Source of the DNA: Selaginella moellendorffii
Taxonomy: Eukaryota; Streptophyta; Lycopodiopsida; Selaginellales; Selaginellaceae
Assembly: GCF_000143415.4 (NCBI RefSeq)
Contig: NW_003314285.1
Coordinates: forward strand, 1-64,000
Reading direction: 5' to 3'
Length of the DNA: 64,000 bases
In this document: positions 34,180-45,341 of the stretch, piece after piece
Layout: each line of letters begins with the position of its first letter
Position numbering within the stretch: the stretch's first letter is position 1
Translations under genes and position numbers: made by a program
The notes under the pieces: generated by a model
Database searches by the model: none
What the model saw: only the letters and a program-made list of their open reading frames with translations
Told to the model about the DNA's origin: nothing

Positions 34180-35697
34180 CCCACAGAGCAACAAGCTCTT
34201 CAAAGTTTTGGGAGGTAGAGCTGCTCTTCCAATTCCTTTTTTCTTTCAGAGAATGAAAAGTGCTTCTTTCGATCTCATGCATTCCTTCTCAAGCAGGTAT
34301 AAACCAGGAACCTTAAAACCATTGTTACGCTGGACCGTAACTTGGGATGGAGTGAACGGGGTAAGCGGTCTTGATTTAGAAAACGCTCAAGATGGTCACG
34401 CATCGCAGCAAAAACATGAGTTGCCAGATTGAGATAGTGTCGCATTGGAACGCATTGATGATGGCTGAGCTCTACCTCGGGCAAAGGATCCATAGCTGGA
34501 ATTCTTCCACACTGAGAGCTAGGATCATACGAGAGAGACCAAAATCTTCTAGCCATTCTCGCAGGATACACTACTTTCTTAAGAAAAGTCAGGATTTCCT
34601 CCGGATTTTCTCCGTATCGCGCTCGTACAGGAGACGTGGTTGCATGATGTGGCTTTTCCCTCTGACTGGAAAAGTTCGTTGGTCAACAAAAGCTGTCGTG
34701 TGACCGGGATATTCGATTCAAGTCACTGGGGATATTCGCACACTCTAGAAAGCTCGCCTTCCTTTTCACGCTCAATCATTCAGCGTGGCGATAAGACAAG
34801 GGGAGGAATGCAAATAAACTTTGAGCTCACAGCGATGCGATGGCATTGAATTAGATTTTGGTGGATTGGACTGGCATTGAATTGGATCAACGCTGCTTTG
34901 AGTCCCACTTTCACATCCAATCTCTATGCATGTCTCGGAAGAGCATGGAAGTTAAAATGGTTTTTATTACTTTTCTTCTCACCAAAGAGGTAAGGGATTC
35001 TTGGAGCAGTGTCATTTTGATGATGGAAAATGATATGTGAAGAAACAGGGAGCACTTGCGTCAAGTCAGGATCTATAGTTTGGATGGGGACACTGGGAAG
35101 AAAACAAACATTTAACTATTCTTGAGAATAGGATTAGAGAGAAGAGGTTCTTCCTTTCTCAATCTAGTTCGCTCGGACAATGCTGGACAAGAAACAAACA
35201 GGGACAAAGTGTTGATCCCAGCGAGAGAGAGCGCTCGTCTTCGTCTTTGAAGGCTTCAAAGCTGGTTTCCTTATACCATATAAACTGTTGGATCAATTGG
35301 GACAATCCAACCGCCAGCACCAGCAGTAGCGGTGCATCGAGCAAATCCATGGATTTGGGATGCTTTGACTGCGAATTAAAACTCGGGGCACATAGCACCA
35401 TCTTTGTGTCGAGCATGGCCACGACAGATCCGTCTATGCAAGTGATTAAACAAATCACCATCCAGCTTTTCTTGTCCCACGGGTGCCTGGTTTCAACACA
35501 AAACCATTTTCTTAACTTTCAAAACCAAAAGACACAAAGCTAGTTTTGTTTCGCGTGTGAATCCATGAAACCCAATCCGTCTCGAGCCAGCGACCGAAGA
35601 CCCAAGAAATTCTAGAAACCAACGTAACAAAAAGGTGGCGAGCGTAGTTAGATAGATGTGGTCCGTACGGCAGCGCGTGCCGGGCTAGTTCGTACTG

Positions 35698-35988
35698 TGA
35701 CGACGCGGCTTCCCCCGGCGAGCTGACGGGAGTCAGACGTGGCAGAGTATCCCGGAAATCTAGCGCGCGGTAGATACTTGGCACATGCTCATATGCCGTA
35801 CAAGCGTACTTGACTGACGGGCTGACGGCCCTTGACGGTTGCACTTGCCGGCGAAAGTAAATCTGGGAGCTGGTAAAAGGTGACGCTAAAGTAACTCTAG
35901 CTTGTCAGTTTGCCCTAGAAAACAAACCATTTCCATGCAAAAAAGCGGGGGCGTGCTACTGTAAACTTCTATAAAAATGTGGGTGACG
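35698..35988 (+). promoter_or_regulatory. Cluster of TGACG motifs with TATA-like box
   Basis: TGACG, the core bound by TGA-type bZIP factors, occurs seven times on the + strand at 35698, 35724, 35815, 35823, 35833, 35881 and 35984. A TATA-like tataaaaat lies at 35970-35978. No protein gene begins immediately downstream, so any transcript would be non-coding or unrecognised. Function is inferred only from motif density. Confidence 0.35.
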
Positions 35989-38224
35989 TTTGTACTTCGC
36001 CATTGTCCCAACATGTGGATTCATTGTTGATGCGAGTACGTCTGCAACCAGAGCTAGATCGATCCATCCATCGATCGATTCAAAGAACTTGGAAAGAAGG
36101 CTCTAAAAATGCATCACCCGGCCCTTCCAGCCTATAAAGACCTGTACCTTTTGTACTCGCTGGTGAATCGCTAGATCGCAATGTGGGGGCCTGTTTTGCC
36201 GAGTTCTTGGGCAGAGCCTCGTGTTACATCTCACCTCAGGCTTTTGATGGAATGGAAGTATCATGCACTTGGGTGTTTGTGTTTGAGTTGTGCCACTTTC
36301 AAGTCTATACACCATACTTTAGGAGAATCAATGAATTTGTATACTGCCCCTTTACTTCTTTCCCCCCTGGAAACACACCCAAGTACTCTCGAGTTGCTGG
36401 ATCCAAATCCAATTGCCCGGGATTTCAAGGTACTTTCATATAACTTTGCCTTTTTCCCCATGGACCACCTTCTCCTTCCGCCTTCCTGCGTTGAACTCAA
36501 AGCTAAAATATTAATCTCGCTAGAATCTTTGGGAGGAGTGTGGTCACAATTTCAGGCTCCAGTCTATGGAGAGTCATGAGAATTAGAGGTAATGATGGAC
36601 ACTTCCCCGACCACTTCTCAGACTAGATAGAAGAGCTTCGGCTCATGCAGGCAGCAGAACAGATCACGTACAATGTTGTGCGCAAACTCGGTGGTGAGCG
36701 ATCAAGGTTGATAATGATTTTGATTGATCAAGGTTATATTTTAATCTTTCACAACTTGCTTGCTAGGATCGAGTGTGGGTGTGTATATTGTATTCAATGT
36801 GGATATCATAATTTCTTATTTGGATTTCACGTGAATGATGGATGGCTCCCTAATGCCATGATTCACAAGCGATCCTCTTTGACTGGTCTTTCAAGCTCAC
36901 TTTGTTTACACTATTGCAAAAGCTGGTGTGAGAGAACTTTCGGATTGGTTTCTAGAAAGCAGTTTTCTTGGAATTTAATGTTCAGCAAATGAACTCGCGT
37001 CGACCACCGTGTCGAAAAACCCTCTCGGTCTGGTATTTGTTTGTTTGATTAAACAAAAACTAATCAGAAACTATAGCCGCAGTGGCAACAAGAACAACAA
37101 AACAACAGAATAATGGATTTTGTATATAATTGGTGAATGATATACACAAAATTCCAATCGCCCACGACTCACATATGCCGTAATAAGGTTAGAAAAAACA
37201 GCTTTGGAATGCTTTGACAATAAAAATCTTTCTTGAGGCTCATGCTGTTGCCGGAACGGCAAGCTTTGATGTGCCATGTCCTGTTATTGAATTCAAACAT
37301 ATTATTCTTCACCGCCCTCGATTAATCAGCTCGGGAATTCTGTCCGCCATGAGCCCTACATGCAGTCATAAATTATGGCCTGGCCTGGTTGTTAACTTAA
37401 GAACATTCATATAAGAACATGCATGCAACACTTGGTAAATAGAATTTTAACGTGAGACGGGATCCTCGCTGCACTCAAAGTTCTTGACATCATCCAAAAG
37501 GCTGTTCTCCTTGGAAGTCCCGATGGATCAAAGGTGTATATGCGGATTGCCGGGTGGCCAGATCCGATCTAGAAGAAATTTTGCAATCCGCGGGCGCGTT
37601 AGATTTTGTTGCTGGATTGGCATATTGTTCAATGACCACCCTCGTCGTCTTAATTTCACTTTCAAGCAGCAGCAGGAACAGCAGCAGTAGAAACTTGGCA
37701 GGCAAGGAAGAATTGTTATAATCAGCGAGTCAGCTATTGCAACAGGGCAAGAACAAGGACATGAGCTTCTTTAGATTATCACCTTTGAAAACATGGGATG
37801 GCACGTAATTACATTCACGTGCAAAGAGTGTGGCTTGCGATTCTTGAATCCCTCTCGGTGCTTCTTGTATAAAACAAGAAAGAGAGCCTCTAGGGCCGAC
37901 AATCCCTCTTACAGGTAGCAAAACAACCATTTTCATAATCCAAAGCGAGCCAAAGCCGAGTCAATTAGTGCGTGCTTTTGGCAATATTCATCCGAAAGGT
38001 GGCGTGCTTGTCTCTCAAGAACCCTAAACTCCTTTTGTCATGTTGCTGGATGATCAAATGTTTCAATGCAATGTATCATGAGTGCGGCATTATTTGATGA
38101 ATACAGTAGGAGCTACGTATTGGGCCAGGTGGGGCGGGCCACAATCCCCCGACCGGCAGACCCCACCGCTCACGTCACCTTCCGGTGCCGGAGCTCCGGT
38201 TTCCCGGCCGGGCAGACCCCACTT

Positions 38225-38260
38225 GGGCAGCACGGGCAGCTCGGGCAGTCCGGGCAGCCT
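38225..38260. repeat. 9-bp tandem repeat gggcagNNc
   Basis: Four consecutive 9-bp units starting gggcag at 38225, 38234, 38243 and 38252, in a locally GC-rich segment (about 38120-38270) roughly 280 bp upstream of the AP2 start codon. Confidence 0.8.
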
Positions 38261-38539
38261 CTGTGTGCGGTGTGTTTTTTGTTCTTGAGATCGTTAGCAG
38301 CAGCCCTTCTCTGAAAATACGTCTGTCTTTCCCAGCTCTCGCTTTCGCTCATTGTTGCCTTGTTAGATCCTGGTCGTGTTATAAGAAATTCCATACCGTC
38401 TTAAGGCTTATAATATTTTTCCAATTGCGCTCTATATATCTCCTCCTCGCTGGATCCCAAGTTCTAAAGAGTTAGAGCTTCCAAGGAAAAGAAAGGAAGC
38501 TGTAGATAAAGTTCCATCTGAAGTTTCTGGGGCGTTTGG

Positions 38540-41500
38540 ATGCAGCAGCATCATAATCACCAGATCACTTGCGCTCCCAGCTTCTCCCAGCAGATGATGC
38601 TGCTTCCATCTCCTCACGGTTTCGGAGTGTTGCAGCTGCAGCACAGGAACGAAGGCAAGTTGCATTTCCACAAGGATAATGTATCCGGGAATGAATCATC
38701 TCTCTTTTAACTTCGCCTTTGCGCGCGAGTGCTTGCTTGTACATTTTGTTCTTCCAACCTGAGGGAATTTTAGTTCTATCCGGTTGCTGCTATGGTTTTT
38801 ATCCTGTTCCTCGTTTCTAATGTGCGTTTTGGTGTTGTTTCTCCAGGATCAAGCACAAGCAGCAGCAGCAACTGCTATAACTCTGCTCTCTCCCTTCTCG
38901 GCGGGGGCCCCCCCGCCGCCGCTGGAAATGTACACTACGACATGGCCCAGATGTTCATCCCAGGCCCCACGACCACCACTTCCACCTCAACCTCGGCCAC
39001 CAAGCTCGAGGATTTCATCGGCAGCGGCCCGGCTCTGGATCTCAACGACATCCACGGCTCTTCCGCCACAACCGCGGCACTCCCTTTGTTCACGGGAGGA
39101 GCTGCCGCTGCGTCTAGCCACAACAACATCATCGGTTTTGGCGGCTTGAGCAGCGGCACTCTCGATCACTGTTTCTCCACCAGCAGTAGCAGCTGCAGCT
39201 TGTTCCCGTTTCCGGAGCCGCACCAGCAGCACCAGCACCAGCAGCAGTGTGGCGGCAGCATGTACAACTTCGGTGCCGTTCACAGCAGCCTGCCATCGTT
39301 GCACCTCGCTGCTTTCGAGTTCCAGCAACAGCAACAACAAATGCCACAGGCGGGAAACTTTGAAGATCAGAGAATTGAATTGTCACCACCGCCGCCACTG
39401 CCACCGCCGCCGCACTACAGCCACGATCACCACCAGTTTCAGCAGACTCCAGGATCCGTGAACTTTTTCAATCTCAGCAATGCGAGTTCTCTGAGGAGCC
39501 CGTGGGCCGCGGAGCATCAGAGTGACGCCACCAGCCTCTCGCCGCCGGCTACGGCCCTGGAGATGGTTAGCAGCAGAGACTTTTTTCATGGCGACAAGGC
39601 TCCGCTTCCAATGGCCAAGACCATCGACCACTTACGTGAATTCCAGGATGCTGCCCAGCAGCAGCAGCAGACGAGTCGGGCGCACCTGCAAGTCGAGCCA
39701 CTCAACGCGGAGATCCTTGTCGAGTCGGATCAAAGCCTCTACAACGCCCTGCAAATGCCTGGCAGAGGAGCTCCTCACGTCGAGGAAGATCACCATGAAC
39801 AAGAGCAGAGTCACGGTGGCGGTGCCAAGAGATCCAAAGAATTGTCTGTCGGTCATAGTAATTGCTGCGACGACAACGACCTTGTCCGATCGGATCACGG
39901 CAAACGATCGGCTCCCCCAGGTGATTTGTACGAGCTCTCCTCAAAGAAGTCAGCGGCAGCAGCGGTGGACGCAAGTGGACAGCGTACATCCAAATACCGC
40001 GGTGTTACGAGGTTCGCGTTTTTAAATTCTCTCGCAAGTTTGTTCTAACTTGTCCCTCTTGTTCTTGATTGTTCTTGTTCCAGGCATCGCTGGACTCGTC
40101 GTTACGAGGCCCATCTCTGGGACAACAGCTACAAGCAACCGGGGAGAGATCGGAAAGGAAGACAAGGTATTCTTTTCTTTTCACTGTTTTTGCCTTCGTA
40201 ATAATTCCTACTCGCGAGCTAACTCTTTGGCATTTGTGTGGCTTTTGTCTCCGGATGGGATCTTCTGGGTGGAGCTCCTGCAGTGTATCTAGGTACAGTC
40301 TCTAAACTATCCACGCATTGCGTGCGCCCATTAGTTTAGGCTTTGTTTTCGCTCTTGCATTATACGAGTTTTTCATTGTCTAGTCGACAGGCATGCTCTC
40401 TTTCGCTCTCGGCTTGGCTTTGTAGGAAATTGTTTCCGCTACTGTAGAGTTTCTGACTTTGTGTCTGGTTCAAACTAGGGAGACTGTAGCTCTTAGTGTC
40501 TTGTGTGTGTGGTGTGCTAGCGTACGATGGCATCTGCAAGCCAGTTTTTTTCTCAAGTGGATTGTTTTGAGCTGTTTGTCTAAAAGAACGCTTTGGAATT
40601 GGCACCAGGTGGTTATGACAGTGAGGAGAATGCAGCCAGGGCATATGATCTAGCAGCTCTCAAGTACTGGGGACCCAACACTATTATCAACTTTCCTGTA
40701 AGATTTCGTGGGGAGGTCGCCAATGTCGACTGCTCACCAGACGCCTTGACCATCTCCTTGACTAAACTTTTTCTCTCTTCTTTTCCAGCTTGGAAACTAC
40801 ACCAAAGAGCTCGAGGAGATGAAGCACAACACAAGGCAAGAGTACGTCGCGGCCATAAGAAGGTTGGCGGGCTTTATACGTCTTGGTTTGTTTATTGGAT
40901 GGCTCTCTCTAAGGTTGCGTCGTCTCTATCAGGAAAAGCGATGGCTTCTCTCGAGGGACTTCGGTTTTCCGGGGTGTTACGAGACACCACCAGCATGGAC
41001 GATGGCAAGCGCGGATTGGACGTGTGGCTGGTCACAAGGATTTGTACTTGGGGACATTTGGTACGCTGTGCAACAGTAGAGAAAACTTTGACATGTAGCT
41101 TTTGCTTTACGACCCATCTTTGATGTGATCTCTGGATAGGCACTGAAGAAGAAGCCGCTGAGGCGTATGACCGGGCTGCTATCAAGTACCGCGGTCTCAA
41201 GGCGATCACAAACTTTGAGATAAGTCGCTATATCAAAGTTCCAAAGGAGGACGAGAATGGGAACCAAGTTTTGGAGCAAGGGCTCCAAATGGTGAAGCAA
41301 ACTCCCGATTGGCAGAACTTCTTCCAGATTATCTATCAGCCCAACCAGGCTCTCTGGCTCCAGCAGAATCAGCACTATGCAAACAGCCAAGGTTAGATCT
41401 TTCAACATCTGAAGATAAAGTTTCTAAACTTCTTTTTCATTGCAGAAACATCTGACCAGTCCGTGATCACATCGAATCCCAGCGACACCAACGAGTGCTC

Positions 41501-41705
41501 GGATCGATCGTATAATTACTCTCACTTTCAAGGAGACCATGTTGGAGGAGTCCATAGCATCCACCAAAACAAGGATCAAGTGTTCCAGTTTTGCTCTCCA
41601 CAAGCTAGTGAAGCTGCGATTCCATTCCAGCTCCAGAAACCGAGCTATGGAAGCGGCAGCAACAATCAAGTGCCAATCTTCACAGGCTGGAACGAACTGA
41701 GCTGA
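38540..41705 (+). CDS. AINTEGUMENTA-type AP2 transcription factor (two AP2 domains)
   Basis: Nuclear DNA-binding regulator of the AP2/ANT lineage, which controls meristem and organ growth in seed plants. Exons supported: about 38847-40011, 40084-40166, 40284-40292, 40609-40697, 40789-40862, 40933-41060, 41140-41391, 41446-41705. The first coding exon probably starts at 38540 ([15 protein letters not shown]); its donor is uncertain, possibly at 38657. AP2 domain 1 spans [20 protein letters not shown] to [10 protein letters not shown] and carries the longer [13 protein letters not shown] insertion; VYL comes from a 9-nt microexon. The linker is [22 protein letters not shown]2 domain 2 has [18 protein letters not shown] and [18 protein letters not shown]. 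The N-terminal region is Ser/Gln/His/Pro-rich and low complexity. Confidence 0.92.
40284..40292 (+). other. 9-nt microexon inside the AP2 gene
   Basis: The exon tgtatctag is flanked by ctgcag and gtacag. With one base from each neighbour it encodes Val-Tyr-Leu within RKGRQVYLGGYD. Without it the AP2 domain would lack these conserved residues. A microexon at this position is known in AP2-family genes. Confidence 0.88.
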
Positions 41706-42855
41706 AAAGAAAAATTTCTCGAGAGAGACTTTCCCTTGTAAAAAGAATTATATATACACCACTAGGTACTTACCGCAATACTTTATCGTAGCTCTGTGGA
41801 GCTACAACAATTTTGGTACATTATAAAACTACTCAAGAGGCAGTATCAATTCAAGCATATAAACAACGAAACAAACGAATAGATTGTGCGTACTTGTTTG
41901 CGAGAACTTTTCAGGAGCTCAAAGTGCAGCCAATGAACATGCGCCATCGTCCAGGACGGGCGTACGTATAGAATAAAGTAGAAACAAAGTATAAATACTT
42001 TGAGTCATGCATCTAAGATCGAGATTCTAGAAGTTGCAACAGCTATATGGTAAAATACTAGAAGGCTATGTGGTAGCAGTGTAGCACAGAGGTAATCTAC
42101 TGTAAAGATCACCTTTCTTTTCCCTTTGAAATTCCTTCCCATATATTCCACCACCCCCATGCGCGATCTTGTTAGCAGTACTTCGTAATCCACCAAGTTG
42201 CCAGGCAGGGGCAAATGCTGCAAAGCAAGTAAGCCGTGCCCGAGAGAGCAAAGCAAGAGAACAAAAAAAGGATGGAAGGAAGAAAGGTGAGAGAGAGACA
42301 CACGCAAAAACAAGCCCAGAATCCGAGACAACCACCAAACTTCTGGCAAGCAAGTCTGGACTCTGGAGGGCGACTGGCATTCAATGCAAGAGTGTGTCTA
42401 GCTCTTCTTCCCCTTCTCTCATCTCTCTTTCTTTTCCTTCCAATCCCTTCAAGGAAATCCTCCTCAACCGCGGGTGGCGAATTTTATAATGGAAACATCA
42501 ATTCCTCAGAGTTAATGAAAGAACACGAGCGCTGACCTGATGGCAGGCGGACGAGCAAGAATCGTGGCGTGAGCCCCCCGATGTGAAGAAGGATATAAAA
42601 ATAGTATCCACACACGATAAGGAGCTTTAATGGGATGGCTGGTTTTGAAAACTACGGAAGCATGGCGGCTAGCACAGCGAGCAGTAGCGAGAACGAAGAC
42701 TCGTCTTTGCTTGCTCGCAACGAGAAAACCAAGGAGAAAGACATTGTTGTCTGATATGTTTGGAGTTCACTGCACGGATACAAAGGTGGTCGAAAGCAAA
42801 GATGCCGATCAAATCTTTGGTGGCTGAGGAGAAAGAGTAGCGATCAGAGAAGAAC
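41706..42855. other. Intergenic, no gene recognised
   Basis: Space between the AP2 stop and the convergent PPR stop. It holds a purine-rich stretch (about 42236-42305) and short frames without recognisable domains. Both 3' untranslated regions must lie here. Confidence 0.5.
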
Positions 42856-45213
42856 TCACACTTGAGCTTCTGCGACTTGGGCGATTTCTTCTTCCTCGAG
42901 CTCCTCGCTCTCCTCGTTCCATGCCGCAACCGTGTTGGAAAGAAGCACATACGGCGCTGATTTCAATCGTCCCAGCTGCACAGCTCGCTTTGCCGCGGCC
43001 GATGCTCGCTTGGAATCGCTGTGCGTCTTGCAAGCCGAGATCAGAGACAGCCACGAGACTCCATCCGGCTCGAAAGGCATGCTCTCGATGAGATCCTGCG
43101 CGTCCTCGAGCCGCCCCGCGCGGCCGAGGATGTCGATCAAGCAGCCAAAGTGGTCGGCGGTGGCCGGGATGCTGTGATCCGCGACCATGGTGGCGAAGTA
43201 GTCGCAGCCATCCCGGAGGAGACCTCCATGGCTGCAAGATGAGAGGATGCTCATGTAAGTGATCCCGTTTGGCTGGACGCCGTTGAGAACCATGGCTTGG
43301 TGGAGCTCCAGCGCGAGCTTGTCATAGCCGTTTTGAGCGTAGGCTGCCACCATCGCGGTCCACGACACAACGTCCGCTCTGGAGCTCGCAACTTCGTCAA
43401 ACAAGCGTCGAGCCTCAGCCAGACTCGCGCATTTCCCGTAGAGGTTGACGAGGCCGGAGCAGATCATCGGGTCGCACTGCACTCCCGACTGGGCGATCGT
43501 GGAGTGGAGAACTCTCCCGACTTTGAGCGATGCCACCTTCGTGCAAGCGTCGAGCGCGTTGACGAAGGTGATGGTGTCTACTGGAACTCCTTCCAGATCC
43601 ATCTTGCTAAAGAGCTGGAGAGCTTTCTTTCCTTCGCCGTGCTGTGCGAAGGCCCCGATCATCGCCGACCACGACACCGTGTTTCGAGAAGGCATCTCGT
43701 CGAAGGTTTGCTTGGCTCGGTCGAGATGCCCGGTTTGAGTATATGCAGCGAGCATGGCAGTCCACGACACGACGTTTTGCTGGGGCATGGTTTGGAAGAG
43801 ATTCTCGGCGCTGTGGAGATCGCCATGCAATGCAAACGCGGAGATCATAGCGTTGTAGGAAACCACATCCGGGTGTGGGAGCTCGTCAAACATACACTTC
43901 GCGGTGTGTATGTCTCCCTTCTCGGCGAAAGTGGTGATCATGATGTTCCATGAAAGCTCACTCCATCGAGGCATCCGGTCGAACGCTCGCTTCGCCTCCT
44001 CCGGCACAGCATTCGCGGAGTAAGCCCCGATCATCACGTTCCACGACACCAAGTTGAGCTCCGGAGCCCGGTCAAAGAGAGCCTTTGCGTCGACGACGTT
44101 CTTGGCATCCACGAACGCCGTCAGCATGATGTTCCAGGTGATCGCATTGCTCTGCGGAATCCGGTCGAAGAGCGCCCTCGCGTCGACGAACTTGTCGTTC
44201 TGAGCGTGCGCACCGATGACGGCATTCCACGAGACGACATCCCGGTTTGGCATTCGATCGAAGTTCGCTCGAGCCTCGTCCAAGTTGCCATTTGATCCAT
44301 AGGCCGAGACGAGGCTGTTCCACGACATGAGAGTCTTATCCGGCATGGAATCAAACACCAACTTCGCCTCACGCAAATACCCGTTCTGGGCAAATGCTGA
44401 GATGACCGAGTTCCAGGCCACAAAGTCCCTCTCCGGCATGCACGAGAACAACCATTGCGCCTCCTCGAGAAACCCATTCTCTGCGTAAGCCACCACCATG
44501 ATCGTCCACGACACCACTGTGAGCTGCGGCATCTTGTCCAGCATCACCCTTGCATTCTCTAGATGCCCCCTCTGGGCATATCCCGTGATCATCGTGTTCC
44601 AGACGATGAATCCCCGCAGCTCCATCCGATCGAAGACCTGTTTGGCAGCATCGAGGTTCCCGGCCTGGGCGTATCCGGAGATGATCGTCATCCACGAGAA
44701 GCTGGAAGCCTCGGGCAGCCCATCAAAGAGCTCCTTGGCGCTGTTCATGTCTTTCAGCTCCACATACCCGGAGATGATCCCATTCCAAGTCGCGGCCTCC
44801 CACTCCGGCATTCTCGTCACCACCGCCATCGCCTGCTGGATCTGCCCCCCCTGCGCGTACGCCGCCACCATCGCGTTCCACGACACGCGATTCCTCTCGC
44901 CCATGGCGTCGAAGATCCTCCTCGACTCGCCGGGATCGCTGGAGTTGCGCGCGTGGGCGGCCAGGTAGATGTTCCACGAGAAGGAATTCTTCCTCCGGAT
45001 GGCCTGGAACGCAGCGCGCGCGTCCGCCACGCTCCCGCACAGCCCATACATCTGCACGATGAGGTTGCCCAGGAACGTCCCTCCATCGCCGCCGAGATCG
45101 CGCACCCGAGAATGCGCCCTCCTCGCCCGGGCGAGATCTCTTGCGCGCCCACATTCCCGCAGCAACGCCGCTATAGCACCCTCATCGATCGCTCCTCCAG
45201 CCCTAGCAAGCAT
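42856..45213 (-). CDS. PLS-class PPR protein, long S-motif array
   Basis: Intronless, 785 residues from ATG at 45213 (MLARAGGAIDEGAIAALLRECG). The open frame extends upstream to 45492, but only by entering the 3' coding end of the TRAF gene in another frame, so the internal start is preferred. An L and S motif lead in, followed by about fifteen S-type motifs of about 31 residues (such as VVSWNAVIGAHAQN.KF..ARALFD), then a P-L-S-P-L-S block and an E1-like end (GVSWLSLISACKTHSDS...SAPYVLLSN) with an acidic tail. No DYW domain. Organelle RNA binding is the family role; no strong transit peptide is visible at this start. Confidence 0.9.
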   Translation of the reverse strand: MLARAGGAIDEGAIAALLRECGRARDLARARRAHSRVRDLGGDGGTFLGNLIVQMYGLCGSVADARAAFQAIRRKNSFSWNIYLAAHARNSSDPGESRRIFDAMGERNRVSWNAMVAAYAQGGQIQQAMAVVTRMPEWEAATWNGIISGYVELKDMNSAKELFDGLPEASSFSWMTIISGYAQAGNLDAAKQVFDRMELRGFIVWNTMITGYAQRGHLENARVMLDKMPQLTVVSWTIMVVAYAENGFLEEAQWLFSCMPERDFVAWNSVISAFAQNGYLREAKLVFDSMPDKTLMSWNSLVSAYGSNGNLDEARANFDRMPNRDVVSWNAVIGAHAQNDKFVDARALFDRIPQSNAITWNIMLTAFVDAKNVVDAKALFDRAPELNLVSWNVMIGAYSANAVPEEAKRAFDRMPRWSELSWNIMITTFAEKGDIHTAKCMFDELPHPDVVSYNAMISAFALHGDLHSAENLFQTMPQQNVVSWTAMLAAYTQTGHLDRAKQTFDEMPSRNTVSWSAMIGAFAQHGEGKKALQLFSKMDLEGVPVDTITFVNALDACTKVASLKVGRVLHSTIAQSGVQCDPMICSGLVNLYGKCASLAEARRLFDEVASSRADVVSWTAMVAAYAQNGYDKLALELHQAMVLNGVQPNGITYMSILSSCSHGGLLRDGCDYFATMVADHSIPATADHFGCLIDILGRAGRLEDAQDLIESMPFEPDGVSWLSLISACKTHSDSKRASAAAKRAVQLGRLKSAPYVLLSNTVAAWNEESEELEEEEIAQVAEAQV

Positions 45214-45341
45214 CCACGATTGCCAATCCCATGCGTCCACGTGTATCACAATCCAACGGCCACAACAGCTAGTTAACCAACGTTGACTAAAAGAGTGTGT
45301 TTCAATTTTTTCTTTCTTTCGGAGCAAGGAGCTCCCTGGCC

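Larger units (their letters stand above)
34180..38539. other. Intergenic, no gene recognised
   Basis: About 4.3 kb between the tRNA-synthetase and the AP2 gene. Only short frames without recognisable domains occur on either strand; a 98-codon minus frame at 34275-34571 has no known match to me and no spliced partner. A motif cluster (35698-35988) and a 9-bp tandem repeat (38225-38260) are listed separately. The last few hundred bases are likely AP2 promoter and 5' leader. Confidence 0.5.

Noticed and set aside
38784-39149. Alternative frame through the AP2 N-terminal exon
   Set aside because: It stops before the AP2 domains; the frame beginning GSSTSSSSN continues into SKYRGVTR.
42200-42225. 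Minus-strand similarity to miR408 (gcatttgcccctgcctggca)
   Set aside because: About seven mismatches to the mature miRNA and no matching star strand in a nearby hairpin.
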